From: Nocardioides conyzicola
GTDB lineage: Bacteria > Actinomycetota > Actinomycetes > Propionibacteriales > Nocardioidaceae
Assembly (NCBI RefSeq): GCF_039543825.1
Contig: NZ_BAABKM010000002.1
Location: 2,326,133-2,390,132 of the forward strand
Reading direction: 5' to 3'
Length of the DNA stretch: 64,000 bases
Positions 25,562 to 34,193 of the stretch are shown piece after piece. The position numbers and the translations under genes were made by a program. Position 1 is the first letter of the stretch, and the number at the start of each line of letters is the position of its first letter. The notes below the pieces were generated by a model, which was given only the letters and a program-made list of their open reading frames with translations, had not been told where the DNA came from and did no database searches.

Positions 25562-26299
25562 CTAGACGGATTCCTCGATCCGCTCGGTCGCGCGAGCGTC
25601 GGCGGCGGCCTGCTGGTCCTTCGACGGCAGCACGAACCGGTAGCCCACGTTGCGCACGGTGCCGATCAGCGTCTCGTTCTCCACGCCGAGCTTGGCGCGC
25701 AGGCGGCGTACGTGCACGTCGACGGTGCGGGTGCCGCCGAAGTAGTCGTAGCCCCACACCTCCTGCAGCAGCTGCTGGCGGCTGAAGACCCGGCCGGGGT
25801 GCTGCGCCAGGAACTTCAGCAGCTCGAACTCCTTGAAGGTCAGGTCGAGCGGGCGGCCGCTGATCTTGGCGGTGTACGTCGCGTCGTCGACGACGACCTC
25901 GCCGGAGCGGATGACGTGCGACTCGGGGTCGTCGGCCTCGCGGCGGGCGTTGAGCCGACCGATGGCCAGCTTGATTCGCGCCTCGAGCTCGGCCGGGCCG
26001 CAGGTGTGCAGCACGACGTCGTCCATGCCCCAGTCGTGCGTCACGACGGCGAGGCCGCCCTCGGTGCAGACCAGGAGAACCGGCACGTCGGTGCCGGTGG
26101 TGCGGATCAGGCGGCAGAGGTCGCGGGCGTGGGCCAGGTCCTGGCGGCCGTCGACGAGGAGCAGGTCGGAGTCCGGAGCCTCCAGGAGGGCGCTGCCCTC
26201 GGAGGGAAGGATCTTGACCTGGTGACCGAGAAGCGCCAGGGCCGGCAGCACCTCCGCCGACGGCTGGAGGGCGCTGGTGAGAAGCAGGAGCGTGCTCAT
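25562..26299 (-). CDS. glnR: GlnR-type OmpR-family nitrogen regulator
   Basis: A 245-residue orphan response regulator. It matches actinobacterial GlnR throughout, from [18 protein letters not shown] at the N-terminus to the winged helix ending [17 protein letters not shown] and [13 protein letters not shown]. The receiver domain keeps LLLVDGRQD but no kinase gene is adjacent; GlnR proteins work as dimers without phosphorylation. It controls nitrogen assimilation genes globally. Divergent from the MoaD-like gene. Confidence 0.95.
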   Translation of the reverse strand: MSTLLLLTSALQPSAEVLPALALLGHQVKILPSEGSALLEAPDSDLLLVDGRQDLAHARDLCRLIRTTGTDVPVLLVCTEGGLAVVTHDWGMDDVVLHTCGPAELEARIKLAIGRLNARREADDPESHVIRSGEVVVDDATYTAKISGRPLDLTFKEFELLKFLAQHPGRVFSRQQLLQEVWGYDYFGGTRTVDVHVRRLRAKLGVENETLIGTVRNVGYRFVLPSKDQQAAADARATERIEESV

Positions 26300-26386
26300 G
26301 GGTTGGTCTCCTCCCGAAGGGGCGGGGACCGAAACGCAACGCTGGGCTTCGGCCGATCACTCGTTCCTGGTGAACAATACCGAAAC

Positions 26387-26689
26387 ATGGGTGTCGCATT
26401 GGAAGGTTCCAAGCGAAATGAGACTGACATCATCCGCGTGCACTACTGGGCCTCGGCCCGCGCGGCCGCCGGTGTCAGCGGAGATGACCTGCCCGTGGAC
26501 GGCCCGATCACGCTGACCGAGGTCGTACGCCGGGCCGTGGCGCTGCACCCGGGCACCCGGCTGCCCGAGGTGCTGCAGGTCTGCTCGACGCTGGTCGGCG
26601 AGCAGCCGGTGACCACCGAGGACCCCGGTCTGGTGCTGGTCGAGCCGGGGTCCTCGGTGGAGTTCCTGCCGCCGTTCGCCGGTGGCTGA
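26387..26689 (+). CDS. MoaD/ThiS family sulfur carrier
   Basis: A 100-residue ubiquitin-like protein with the C-terminal PPFAGG needed for thiocarboxylate formation. It could serve molybdopterin synthesis or another sulfur-insertion pathway; no moaE or moeB lies nearby. ATG at 26387; a start at ATG 26417 is less likely. Convergent with the next gene. Confidence 0.85.
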   Translation: MGVALEGSKRNETDIIRVHYWASARAAAGVSGDDLPVDGPITLTEVVRRAVALHPGTRLPEVLQVCSTLVGEQPVTTEDPGLVLVEPGSSVEFLPPFAGG

Positions 26690-26692
26690 GCG

Positions 26693-27301
26693 TCAGGGAG
26701 CCGTGTACGCCCAGGCGCCGTAGTAGTAGTAAGCCGTGTCCGCCGCGGGCTCGCTGAAGCTGAGGTAGAAGGTCCGGTCCCCGACCTCCGCCGCGTCCCA
26801 CGGGTAGACGCGGGCGCTGGTGAGGCCGCCGATGCCGTCGAGGTAGACGCACACCTTGCCGGGCGGTGCGGTCGGCTCCGCGAGCGTGCCGGTGCACGTC
26901 GGGTCCTCGTCGCTCGTCTCGGTGAGCGAGTCCGGTGCGAAGGCGTACGACGTCGGCGCGGCCGGGGCGACGCCCGGGAGGTTGATGTTCTCGACCTGTC
27001 CCGAGAGCGCGGCGCCGGTGGTGCCGGTGTCGTAGAAGTAGCCGCTCACGGTGTTCCCGGACGGGATGACGTCCCAGGCGCTCGCGCCGTCCTTGCCGTT
27101 CTTGCCCTTGAGGGACTTGACCGTCTTCGAGGAGAGGTCCTGGGTGGTGAGGGTCTTGTTCTTGATGTCCTTGGTCGTGATCGTGTTGTCCTTGATCTGC
27201 TTGCTGGTGATCAGGGAGCCGGCGACGGCTCCTCCGGTCGACCCGAGCAGGAGGAGGACGGCGGCGGCCGCGAGGACCGGGACATAGCGGGGCAGTTTCA
27301 T
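26693..27301 (-). CDS. secreted protein with short beta-repeat segment
   Basis: A 202-residue exported protein: signal peptide to about residue 28 (LAAAAVLLLLGSTGGAVAG), then a segment of repeated ITSKQIKDNTITTKDIKNKT units (about 30-70). This pattern occurs in many actinobacterial secreted proteins before a collagen-like or globular domain. Here the short KGKNGKDG motif precedes a globular part with one Cys pair (PTCTG, KVCVYL). Function unknown. Confidence 0.75.
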   Translation of the reverse strand: MKLPRYVPVLAAAAVLLLLGSTGGAVAGSLITSKQIKDNTITTKDIKNKTLTTQDLSSKTVKSLKGKNGKDGASAWDVIPSGNTVSGYFYDTGTTGAALSGQVENINLPGVAPAAPTSYAFAPDSLTETSDEDPTCTGTLAEPTAPPGKVCVYLDGIGGLTSARVYPWDAAEVGDRTFYLSFSEPAADTAYYYYGAWAYTAP

Positions 27302-27334
27302 GTCGGCGACGCTAGGGGCGCCGACCGCCCCGGG

Positions 27335-27784
27335 TCATGACCCGTCCGGACCAGTTCTCGACCGCCACTCGACCAGTCGCCGCCCCGCCAGGACCACGAC
27401 CGCGCCGACCAGGCCACCGAGGGTGTTGGCCACGATGTCGGCGTTCGACGCGGTCCGGCTGCCGAGCAGCAGCCCCTGGGTGAGCTCGACCAGGACCGCG
27501 ATCAGGAGTGTGTACGCCGTCCAGTCGCGCCACGTCGTACGAGGCCAGATCAGCGACCCGAGCGCCGACACCGGCGCCAGGATCGCGATGTTGCACAGGA
27601 ACTCCGCCCGCTCCTGGCTCGCGGTCTCGGGCGAGAAGCCGACCCAGACGCCGAGGTCGCTGACCCACGAGGCCATCTCCGACTGGTTGCCCGACGTGGG
27701 CGCGAGCAGGGCGACGGCGAGCAGCGCGGAGTAGGCCGCAAGCACGATCGAGAGCGTCCGGACGGACGGGCGGGCGATCGGCAT
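27335..27784 (-). CDS. VanZ-like membrane protein
   Basis: A 149-residue protein with four hydrophobic segments and the VanZ-family features: FLCNIAILAP, LIAVLVELTQGLL and the following NADIVANTLGGLVGA. VanZ proteins are of unclear function (one member lowers teicoplanin sensitivity). I use the ATG at 27784; an ATG at 27808 is also in frame. Divergent from the thioredoxin gene. Confidence 0.85.
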   Translation of the reverse strand: MPIARPSVRTLSIVLAAYSALLAVALLAPTSGNQSEMASWVSDLGVWVGFSPETASQERAEFLCNIAILAPVSALGSLIWPRTTWRDWTAYTLLIAVLVELTQGLLLGSRTASNADIVANTLGGLVGAVVVLAGRRLVEWRSRTGPDGS

Positions 27785-27842
27785 GACCGGAACGCTTTCA
27801 CACGGCATGGAATGTGATGACCACCGCTCCGGTTGACGGGAT

Positions 27843-28301
27843 GTGAGCAGTGGAGCCTGGATCGTCGTCGCCGTGGTGGTCCTCGGCCTCGGTTTCGGCA
27901 CCTACCGCGCGCTGACCGACGGCCGCTTCCGCGGCACGCGCCAGGTCCGCGACGCCGAGCCGGCTCCGGTGGTCGAGTCCGTCGAGACGCCCTGGACCCA
28001 CGTACGGACGGCCGTCCCGACCGCGACGTTGGGGGAGAAGGCGACGCTGCTTCAGTTCTCCTCGGCCTTCTGCGCACCCTGCCGTGCGACCCGGCGAACC
28101 CTCTCCGAGGTCGCCGAGGTCGTGCCTGGCGTCGAGCACCTCGAGATCGACGCGGAGCACCACCTGGAGCTCGTCCGTCGCCTCGGCATCCTGCGGACGC
28201 CGACCACCCTGGTGCTCGACGCGACCGGCGCCGAGGTCACCCGCGCGGCGGGAGCGCCGCGCAAGGAGCAGGTTCTCGCGGCCCTGGTGAGCGTGAAGTG
28301 A
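27843..28301 (+). CDS. membrane-anchored thioredoxin-like protein (ThiX-like)
   Basis: A 152-residue protein with one N-terminal membrane segment (IVVAVVVLGLGFG), a linker (AEPAPVVESVETPW), and a thioredoxin fold with active site FCAPC and the cis-proline loop RTPTTLVL. The linker DNA (27968-27991) matches a repeat seen twice elsewhere in the window. With the downstream genes it parallels the mycobacterial ThiX/CysA2/SseC cluster, so a redox role in sulfur transfer is likely. GTG start. Confidence 0.88.
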   Translation: MSSGAWIVVAVVVLGLGFGTYRALTDGRFRGTRQVRDAEPAPVVESVETPWTHVRTAVPTATLGEKATLLQFSSAFCAPCRATRRTLSEVAEVVPGVEHLEIDAEHHLELVRRLGILRTPTTLVLDATGAEVTRAAGAPRKEQVLAALVSVK

Positions 28302-28343
28302 CCACATTCTGGACGCATGGACCACATGGTGAGACGTCGAGTG

Positions 28344-28371
28344 TTGGTTCGGGCCGAACGCTCCCTACTGT
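28344..28371 (+). promoter_or_regulatory. promoter of the sulfurtransferase operon
   Basis: TTGGTT at 28344-28349 and TACTGT at 28366-28371 with a 16-base spacer. Transcription would start at about 28378-28379, on the leader peptide ATG, so the transcript would be leaderless. Confidence 0.5.
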
Positions 28372-28378
28372 GGTGGAC

Positions 28379-28456
28379 ATGTCCTCGACCATGCTGACGA
28401 AGCGCCGCGCAGTGGATCACTGCCGCACGCGCTCGTCGCTCTGTCGAATGCACTGA
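28379..28456 (+). CDS. cysteine-containing leader peptide (uORF)
   Basis: A 25-residue peptide, too short for standard gene calling. It ends KRRAVDHCRTRSSLCRMH, matching the pattern RRhVDLxRvxSxxCR known from actinobacterial leader peptides ahead of sulfur genes. Cys codons (TGC, TGT) fall at residues 15 and 22. It is followed after about 80 bases by the DUF4395, rhodanese and DUF1416 genes. In mycobacteria, translation of such Cys-rich uORFs attenuates the downstream operon according to cysteine supply. An internal ATG at 28391 could also start it. Confidence 0.75.
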   Translation: MSSTMLTKRRAVDHCRTRSSLCRMH

Positions 28457-28537
28457 CGAGGTCGCACTCCCTCTCGCCGTACGGCGATGCCGCGACCCGC
28501 ACTTCTTGCCGTCAGCCGCATCCCGTCCAGGAGAGAC

Positions 28538-28996
28538 ATGTCCACGACCTCAGCACCGCAGCGGGCCCAGTCCGCCGGGATCGACCCGCGCGGTCCGCGG
28601 TTCGCCGCGAGCATCACCGCGCTGGTGATGATCGCCGTGCTGCTCCTGGCACCGAGCACGGTCGCCACCGTGGTGCTCGCCGCGCAGGCCGTGGTGTTCG
28701 CCATCGGCGCCGCCCGGGGCGTGCAGCACACGCCGTACTCATGGCTCTTCCGCACGTTGGTCCGTCCGCGCCTCGGTGCTCCGGACGAGCTCGAGGACCC
28801 GGCGCCGCCGCGGTTCGCCCAGACGGTGGGCCTCGGCTTCGCCGTCGTCGGACTGGTCGGGTTCCTGACCGGCGTCGACCTGCTCGGTGAGATCGCCGTC
28901 GGCTTCGCGCTGCTCGCGGCCCTGCTCAACGCGGTCTTCAACTACTGCCTCGGCTGCGAGATGTACCTGCTCCTCAAGCGCGCCACCGCGCACTGA
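28538..28996 (+). CDS. DUF4395 membrane protein
   Basis: A 152-residue membrane protein with four hydrophobic segments and the conserved ending AVFNYCLGCEMYLLL, typical of DUF4395. Neighbouring thioredoxin and sulfurtransferase genes suggest that it moves or reduces sulfur species or supports the anchored thioredoxin. GGAGAGAC before the ATG at 28538. First main gene after the leader peptide. Confidence 0.88.
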   Translation: MSTTSAPQRAQSAGIDPRGPRFAASITALVMIAVLLLAPSTVATVVLAAQAVVFAIGAARGVQHTPYSWLFRTLVRPRLGAPDELEDPAPPRFAQTVGLGFAVVGLVGFLTGVDLLGEIAVGFALLAALLNAVFNYCLGCEMYLLLKRATAH

Positions 28997-29048
28997 TCAC
29001 CCCAGACCCCCGCGCCTCTTCCTCGGCGCACAAGAAAGGTAGAAACAC

Positions 29049-29897
29049 ATGACCCGCGACAACACCCTTGTCACCGCCCAGTGGGTGGCGGACAACCTCA
29101 ACGACCCGAAGGTGGTGCTGATCGAGGTCGACGAGGACACCACGGCCTACGACAAGGGCCACATCGAGGGCGCCATCAAGCTCGACTGGACGACCGACCT
29201 GCAGGACCAGGTGCGTCGTGACTTCGTCAACAAGGAGCAGTTCGAGGCCCTCCTCTCGAGCCGCGGCGTCGCCAACGACGACACGGTCGTGCTCTACGGC
29301 GGCAACAACAACTGGTTCGCGGCCTACGCCTACTGGTACTTCAAGCTCTACGGCCACCAGGACGTCAAGCTGCTCGACGGCGGCCGCAAGAAGTGGGAGC
29401 TCGACTCCCGCGAGCTGACCGCCGACCTGCCCACCCGCGAGGCGACGTCGTACACCGCGTCCGAGCAGGACTCCTCGATCCGCGCCTTCCGCGACGAGGT
29501 CGTCGCCGCGATCGGCACCCAGAACCTGGTCGACGTGCGCAGTCCCGACGAGTTCGCCGGCCGGCTGCTCGCTCCGGCCCACCTCCCGCAGGAGCAGGCC
29601 CAGCGCGCGGGCCACATCCCGACCGCGGCCAGCGTCCCGTGGAGCAAGGCGGCCAACGACGACGGCACCTTCAAGTCCGACGAGGAGCTGAAGCAGATCT
29701 ACTCCGACGCCGGCGTCGACTGGAGCAAGGACACCATCGCCTACTGCCGCATCGGTGAGCGCTCCTCGCACACGTGGTTCGTGCTCAAGGAGCTGCTCGG
29801 CCAGGAGAACGTCAAGAACTACGACGGCTCCTGGACCGAGTACGGCTCCCTCGTGGGCGTCCCGGTCGCCCTCGGCGACGAGCCGGGCGAAGCCTGA
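29049..29897 (+). CDS. cysA2: thiosulfate sulfurtransferase (two-domain rhodanese)
   Basis: A 282-residue protein with two rhodanese domains. The C-terminal one carries the active-site loop AYCRIGERSSH with the persulfide-forming Cys. It moves sulfane sulfur from thiosulfate or mercaptopyruvate to acceptors. The sequence and order (thioredoxin, DUF4395, rhodanese, DUF1416) follow the mycobacterial CysA2/SseC arrangement. GAAAGG precedes the ATG. Stop overlaps the next start (TGATG). Confidence 0.93.
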   Translation: MTRDNTLVTAQWVADNLNDPKVVLIEVDEDTTAYDKGHIEGAIKLDWTTDLQDQVRRDFVNKEQFEALLSSRGVANDDTVVLYGGNNNWFAAYAYWYFKLYGHQDVKLLDGGRKKWELDSRELTADLPTREATSYTASEQDSSIRAFRDEVVAAIGTQNLVDVRSPDEFAGRLLAPAHLPQEQAQRAGHIPTAASVPWSKAANDDGTFKSDEELKQIYSDAGVDWSKDTIAYCRIGERSSHTWFVLKELLGQENVKNYDGSWTEYGSLVGVPVALGDEPGEA

Positions 29898-30193
29898 TGT
29901 GCGGCGCGACTGAGGGCGGCCTGTCCCTCGACGGCGTGGACGTCAAGAAGGAGGCGATCGTCCAGGGCCAGGTGCTCCGCGACGGTCAGCCGGTCGGCAA
30001 CGCCTACGTACGGCTGCTCGATCGCACCGGCGAGTTCACCGCCGAGGTCCCGACCTCGGCGAGCGGTCACTTCCGCTTCTTCGCCGGCGACGGCGAGTGG
30101 ACGCTGCGCACCCTCGCCCCCAAGGCGGAGCCGGTGGACAACCGGGTGACCGCCTCGGTCGGCGCGGTCGCCGAGGTCGTCGTCGCGATCTGA
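29897..30193 (+). CDS. sseC: DUF1416 protein (SseC-like)
   Basis: A 98-residue protein with Cys2-Gly at the N-terminus (MCGATEGG) and a transthyretin-like beta domain (QGQVLRDGQPVGNAYVRLLD, GHFRFFAGDGEWTLRTLAP). The family travels with rhodanese genes and the N-terminal Cys may accept sulfur. It overlaps the rhodanese stop by one base, so both are co-translated. Confidence 0.92.
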   Translation: MCGATEGGLSLDGVDVKKEAIVQGQVLRDGQPVGNAYVRLLDRTGEFTAEVPTSASGHFRFFAGDGEWTLRTLAPKAEPVDNRVTASVGAVAEVVVAI

Positions 30194-30206
30194 TCTGGCA
30201 CTTGTG

Positions 30207-30239
30207 AAAGGGCCTTCACCCGCCGGGTGGAGGCCCTTT
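30207..30239 (+). terminator. terminator of the sulfurtransferase operon
   Basis: Arms 30207-30221 and 30225-30239 pair along 15 bases (one G-T pair) around GCC, and the right arm ends in a T-run. 13 bases after the sseC stop. Confidence 0.9.
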
Positions 30240-30513
30240 TCGCGTTCGCGCGGTCTGGACCAGGGCCGAAGTGGTACAGATCACCTGAGGAGATCTCCGG
30301 AGATAGCCCTAGTCCCACTCGCCGACTTCAATAGCCCACAAGGGTCACTGTCGGCACTCGGGATAGGCGCCTGCGGTAAAGTTACTGGCCGGTCTGTGAC
30401 GAGGGCGTAAATTCTCTCCCCGACCCCCGTCCAAATTCACCCGCCGATGCACGCATACCCAATTCGTGTGATTGGATTGTGGTTCCAGACGCGAGTACTC
30501 ATGGGGAGTCCCA

Positions 30514-30942
30514 ATGAAGAAGTTCATCTCCGGCGTGTTGATGGCGTTCCTGCTGTCCGCCGGTTTCGTTGCTGTCTCCGCTGAGACCGCTAGCGCTGCC
30601 ACCTGCAAGCCCACCAAGTACGTCGAGTGCCAGACGACCTCCACCAAGGCGACGCCGTCCCCGAAGGTGATCACGCAGGGCAAGCCGGCCAAGGTCAAGG
30701 TCACCGTCTCGACGCGCGGTAACGTGAAGGCCAGAGGCACCGTCACGGTTAAGGTCACCGGACCCGGCGGCTACAAGAAGACCATCAAGGTCCACTACAG
30801 CGGCAAGGCCGTGAGCATCAACCTCGGCAAGCTCAACAAGCCGGGCAAGTACAAGATCGCCGTCACCTTCGATGGCGGCGATGGCTTCAAGGACTCGAAG
30901 TCCACGAGCACCATCACCGTGAAGAAGAAGAAGAAGCGCTAG
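30514..30942 (+). CDS. secreted Ig-like domain protein with basic tail
   Basis: A 142-residue exported protein. The signal peptide ends around SAETASAA, followed by two cysteines (TCKPTKYVEC) and a single bacterial Ig-like domain (PSPKVITQGKPAKVKVTVS through GGDGFKDSKS). It ends in a strongly basic tail KKKKKR. Cell-surface or matrix binding is plausible; no sortase motif. ATG at 30514 with GGGGAG upstream. The gap 30240-30513 holds a GGAGATCTCC palindrome at about 30291 and no gene. Confidence 0.75.
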   Translation: MKKFISGVLMAFLLSAGFVAVSAETASAATCKPTKYVECQTTSTKATPSPKVITQGKPAKVKVTVSTRGNVKARGTVTVKVTGPGGYKKTIKVHYSGKAVSINLGKLNKPGKYKIAVTFDGGDGFKDSKSTSTITVKKKKKR

Positions 30943-30957
30943 TCGCCCGAGCGATCC

Positions 30958-30994
30958 ACGAAGGGAGTGTCGGCCTCGCCGGCGCTCCCTTCGT
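30958..30994 (+). terminator. hairpin terminator after the Ig-like gene
   Basis: Perfect 10-bp arms (ACGAAGGGAG / CTCCCTTCGT) enclosing a smaller CGGC/GCCG stem, 15 bases past the stop. Only a weak T-rich tail follows. Confidence 0.65.
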
Positions 30995-31059
30995 CACATT
31001 TCAGGGTCTGAAGACGAGATCGCGGCGAGTCGCGTCCGCGCGATAGGTAGGTTCTCCGC

Positions 31060-32802
31060 ATGCGTAGACGCAAGGTCTGGATCGCCGTGTCGGTGTTTCT
31101 CGGGCTGGTCCTTCTGGGAGCCGCCTGGGTGGGATGGACGGCGTACCGGGTCAACCAGTCCCTCAGCGCGGCCGTGGACGATGTGACGACTCTTCGTGCG
31201 GCCATCGAGGACGGCGACGACACCGCCGCCGACGCAGCCCTCGACCGTCTCGAGCAGCACAGTGGCTCCGCTGCAGGACGTACGGACGGGCCGACCTGGT
31301 GGGTGCTCGAGCAGCTGCCTTCGTACGGCGATGACGCTGAGGGCGTCGCGGTCGTCAGCTCCGTGATCGACGACCTGACGACATCGGGCATCCGCCCTTT
31401 GGTGGAGGTCTCGGGCGACCTCGACTCGATCGTCCCGCGGGATGGCAAGATCGACCCTGCGGCCGTCGAGGCGCTCCAGACGCCTACGGCAGATGCGGGC
31501 GCCGCGTTCGAGCAGGCGAATGACCAGCTGTCGGCCGAGGACCCGAGCGGCTACGTCGAACGGCTCCGCAGCAAGTACCGCGAGCTCGCCCGTCAGGTCA
31601 GTGACGCGGCGGCAGCGCTTGGCAGCGCCGAGACTGCGGTCCAGGTCCTTCCCGCCATGCTCGGTTCGAATAGCGCTCAGAACTACCTGCTGATCTTCCA
31701 GAACAACGCTGAGATCCGTGCGACGGGGGGACTCCCCGGCGCGGTCTCGTTGGTGCATGCAGACAACGGCGCGGTGAGCATGACCCGCCAGGTCGCCGCG
31801 AGCTCGTTCGGCTTCACCGCCAAGCCGGTCCTGCCGCTCACAGCGGCGGAGAAGGAGATCTACGACGACAAGATCGGCACCTTCTTCCTCAACGCCAACG
31901 TGCAGCCCAGTTTTCCTCGGGCTTCGGATTTCTGGAAGGCGCGCTGGGAGCAGGTCTACCCAGAGCAAGTAGACGGAGTTCTGTCGATCGACCCGGTGGC
32001 GCTCTCCTACGTTCTAGGTGCGACTGGACCGATCACGGTCGGCGACATCACTCTCACTGAGGACAACGCCGTGGACGAGCTTTTGCACCAGGTCTACGTC
32101 CGATATAGCGACCCGGCGGACCAGGACACGTTTTTCCGGGACGTGGCGAGTGCCATGTTCAACAAAATTTCGCAGGGTGCCGACTCGCCGCGTGACCTCA
32201 TCTCCGCGCTCGCTCAGGGAGCTGACGAGCACCGGATCTACGTCCACGATTTCGATCAATCCGTACAGTCAAAGCTCTCCGGCACCGGCGTCGCAGGCGA
32301 GTTGAAGACAGAGCCGGGCCCGAACCCTCAGGTAGGCGTCTACTTGACTGATGCGACGGGCGCCAAGATGTCCTACTACCTGCGGTACGACGTCGACGTG
32401 CAGGCGACCTATTGCACGGGAGGAGTCCAGGGTCTCGCAGGGCACGCACGGCTCGTCTCTGATGCGCCAACAGATGCCGCCGGCCTACCGCCGTACATCA
32501 CGGGCGGGGGCGTATACGGAACAAAGGCTGGCAACCAGCTTGTGTTCGTCCGGTTGTTCGGACCAGTGGGAGGCGCTGTCGGCACGGTCGCGCTTAACGG
32601 CAAGCCGATCACCGGGTTCCCCGCAGTCGACTACGACGGGCGCAAGGTCTTTACAGCGGTTGTGGAGCTGAAACCTCAGCAGAATGCGGACCTGACCTGG
32701 CGGATGAAGAGCGGGCCGCGGCAGACGTCAGACGTCCAAGTCTCCGTCACGCCGTCGGTGCAGCCCGGAGTGAGTTCATCGGTAGTAAAGACGGCCTGCT
32801 AA
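31060..32802 (+). CDS. DUF4012 membrane-anchored protein
   Basis: A 580-residue protein with an N-terminal membrane anchor (about 6-28) and a large outer domain matching DUF4012: NYLLIFQNNAEIRATGGLPGA, the YPEQVDGVLSIDPVALSYVLGATGPI segment and a C-terminal beta region. Genes of this family are usual in actinobacterial exopolysaccharide loci, where their role is not established. Base composition is less GC-rich than upstream genes. Converges on the BY-kinase gene, five bases apart. Confidence 0.88.
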   Translation: MRRRKVWIAVSVFLGLVLLGAAWVGWTAYRVNQSLSAAVDDVTTLRAAIEDGDDTAADAALDRLEQHSGSAAGRTDGPTWWVLEQLPSYGDDAEGVAVVSSVIDDLTTSGIRPLVEVSGDLDSIVPRDGKIDPAAVEALQTPTADAGAAFEQANDQLSAEDPSGYVERLRSKYRELARQVSDAAAALGSAETAVQVLPAMLGSNSAQNYLLIFQNNAEIRATGGLPGAVSLVHADNGAVSMTRQVAASSFGFTAKPVLPLTAAEKEIYDDKIGTFFLNANVQPSFPRASDFWKARWEQVYPEQVDGVLSIDPVALSYVLGATGPITVGDITLTEDNAVDELLHQVYVRYSDPADQDTFFRDVASAMFNKISQGADSPRDLISALAQGADEHRIYVHDFDQSVQSKLSGTGVAGELKTEPGPNPQVGVYLTDATGAKMSYYLRYDVDVQATYCTGGVQGLAGHARLVSDAPTDAAGLPPYITGGGVYGTKAGNQLVFVRLFGPVGGAVGTVALNGKPITGFPAVDYDGRKVFTAVVELKPQQNADLTWRMKSGPRQTSDVQVSVTPSVQPGVSSSVVKTAC

Positions 32803-32807
32803 GCGGT

Positions 32808-34193
32808 TCAGGTGCCTGGCTTTTCTGGGGCGTACCCGTACCCATACCCATACCCGTACCCGTACCCGTACCCGCCAGCGCGCTTACGGTTGGGCACCAT
32901 GTTGATTACGACACCAACCGGTGCCGCGTCGACTTGCGCAAGCCGCTCGACGGCCTGGGCCACTTGGTCTTTACTGGTCTTCCCGTAGCGCACGACGAGC
33001 AGCGCACCGTCTGCTTGAGCGGCCAGCAACGCCGCGTCAGTGACGGGGAGAAGTGGCGGAGCGTCGACGATGACCATGTCGTATTCATTCCGAATTTGCT
33101 TCAAGAGGTCGGCCATCGCATTCGACTGAAGCAATTCTGCGGGATTCGGGGGGATAGCGCCGCTCGCAAGCACGTCGAGATCGCTGTCCGCGTGCTTCTG
33201 CACAGCGTCCTCTAGGGTGATCTTTCCTAGCAGGATCGTGGTGACACCGATTGCATGGTCAAGTCCGAGTGCGGCCGTCGCCTTTGGGCGTCTGAGGTCT
33301 GCCTCAACCAAGAGGGTTCGGTGGCCTGCTTGTGACAGGGTGATAGCGAGATTGACCGATGTTGTTGTCTTTCCTTCGCCGGGCACTGCGGACGTGATCA
33401 CGAAGATCTTGTCGGCAGTGTCGACGTCGACGAACTGCAAGTTCGTGCGGAGCACCCGAAATGCCTCAACGCGCGGTGCGTGAGACTCCATGGACGTCAC
33501 CAGCGGCTTCTGGCGTGCCGAGGGATCGAAGAGTATGCCTCCGAGCACGGGAGCAGATGTCGCCGCTTCGATGTCGCCGGGCGCTTTGACCGTGGTGTCC
33601 AGGAGGTCTCGTAATACCGCAATCCCGATGCCGAGCATCAGACCCAGGACGAGGCCGAGAGCTAGGTTGCGAGCTGGTTGAGGGGACACCGGGTTCGTAG
33701 GGAGTGTCGCTGGGTCCACAATCGTCGCCCTGATCGGACTGGATGTCTCGCCGGCTGGCGTTTCAAGTTGTCGAACAAGGTCCACCAGCCCGTCCGCATA
33801 TGCCTGCGCAATAGCCTGGGCTTGGCGCGGCTCAGGATCAGTGACTGAAATTTCGAGGTTGACCGTGTCCGGAACCACGCTTGCGCTGACTCGAGACGAC
33901 AACTCGCTAGGCGACATCTGCAGGTCAAGGTCGTTCACGACGGTTGTGGCGAGTTCTCTGCTCGTCACCAGATCCGCATACGAGGTCACCCGCTGCACCG
34001 AGAACAGTCCACCTTGGTTCAGGTCGGAGGCTGTGTCGGATGTTTGTGTAGTCACAAAGAGCCGTGCCGTCGACTGATACTCGGGCGTCACTGCGTAGGT
34101 ATACGCACCGGTGATGCCCAGAACAGCCAACGTTGAGGCCATGATCAGAACCCAGCGGCGTCGAATCGTCCGTAGGTAGTCGCGCAGTTCCAC
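32808..34193 (-). CDS. polysaccharide chain-length regulator / BY-kinase (Wzz-CpsD fusion)
   Basis: A 461-residue bacterial tyrosine kinase. Residues 1-190 form the Wzz domain between two membrane segments (about 15-33 and 172-192). The cytoplasmic kinase part has Walker A SAVPGEGKTT, Walker A' LLVEADLRRP and Walker B MVIVDAPP. The C-terminus is a run of seven Gly-Tyr pairs, the autophosphorylation cluster. It controls chain length and export of the polymer. GTG at 34193, eight bases after GGAG; the longer frame adds a poorly conserved leader. Confidence 0.92.
   Translation of the reverse strand: MELRDYLRTIRRRWVLIMASTLAVLGITGAYTYAVTPEYQSTARLFVTTQTSDTASDLNQGGLFSVQRVTSYADLVTSRELATTVVNDLDLQMSPSELSSRVSASVVPDTVNLEISVTDPEPRQAQAIAQAYADGLVDLVRQLETPAGETSSPIRATIVDPATLPTNPVSPQPARNLALGLVLGLMLGIGIAVLRDLLDTTVKAPGDIEAATSAPVLGGILFDPSARQKPLVTSMESHAPRVEAFRVLRTNLQFVDVDTADKIFVITSAVPGEGKTTTSVNLAITLSQAGHRTLLVEADLRRPKATAALGLDHAIGVTTILLGKITLEDAVQKHADSDLDVLASGAIPPNPAELLQSNAMADLLKQIRNEYDMVIVDAPPLLPVTDAALLAAQADGALLVVRYGKTSKDQVAQAVERLAQVDAAPVGVVINMVPNRKRAGGYGYGYGYGYGYGYAPEKPGT
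32832..32873. repeat. seven tandem 6-base units coding (Gly-Tyr)7
   Basis: Units GTACCC or ATACCC on the plus strand (GGGTAC/GGGTAT on the coding strand) in the BY-kinase tail. Slippage by one unit would add or remove one Gly-Tyr pair without shifting frame. Confidence 0.95.

Noticed and set aside
30241..30513. Riboswitch (c-di-AMP type) upstream of the Ig-like secreted protein
   Set aside because: The conserved core of known riboswitches was not found; only a small palindrome is visible.
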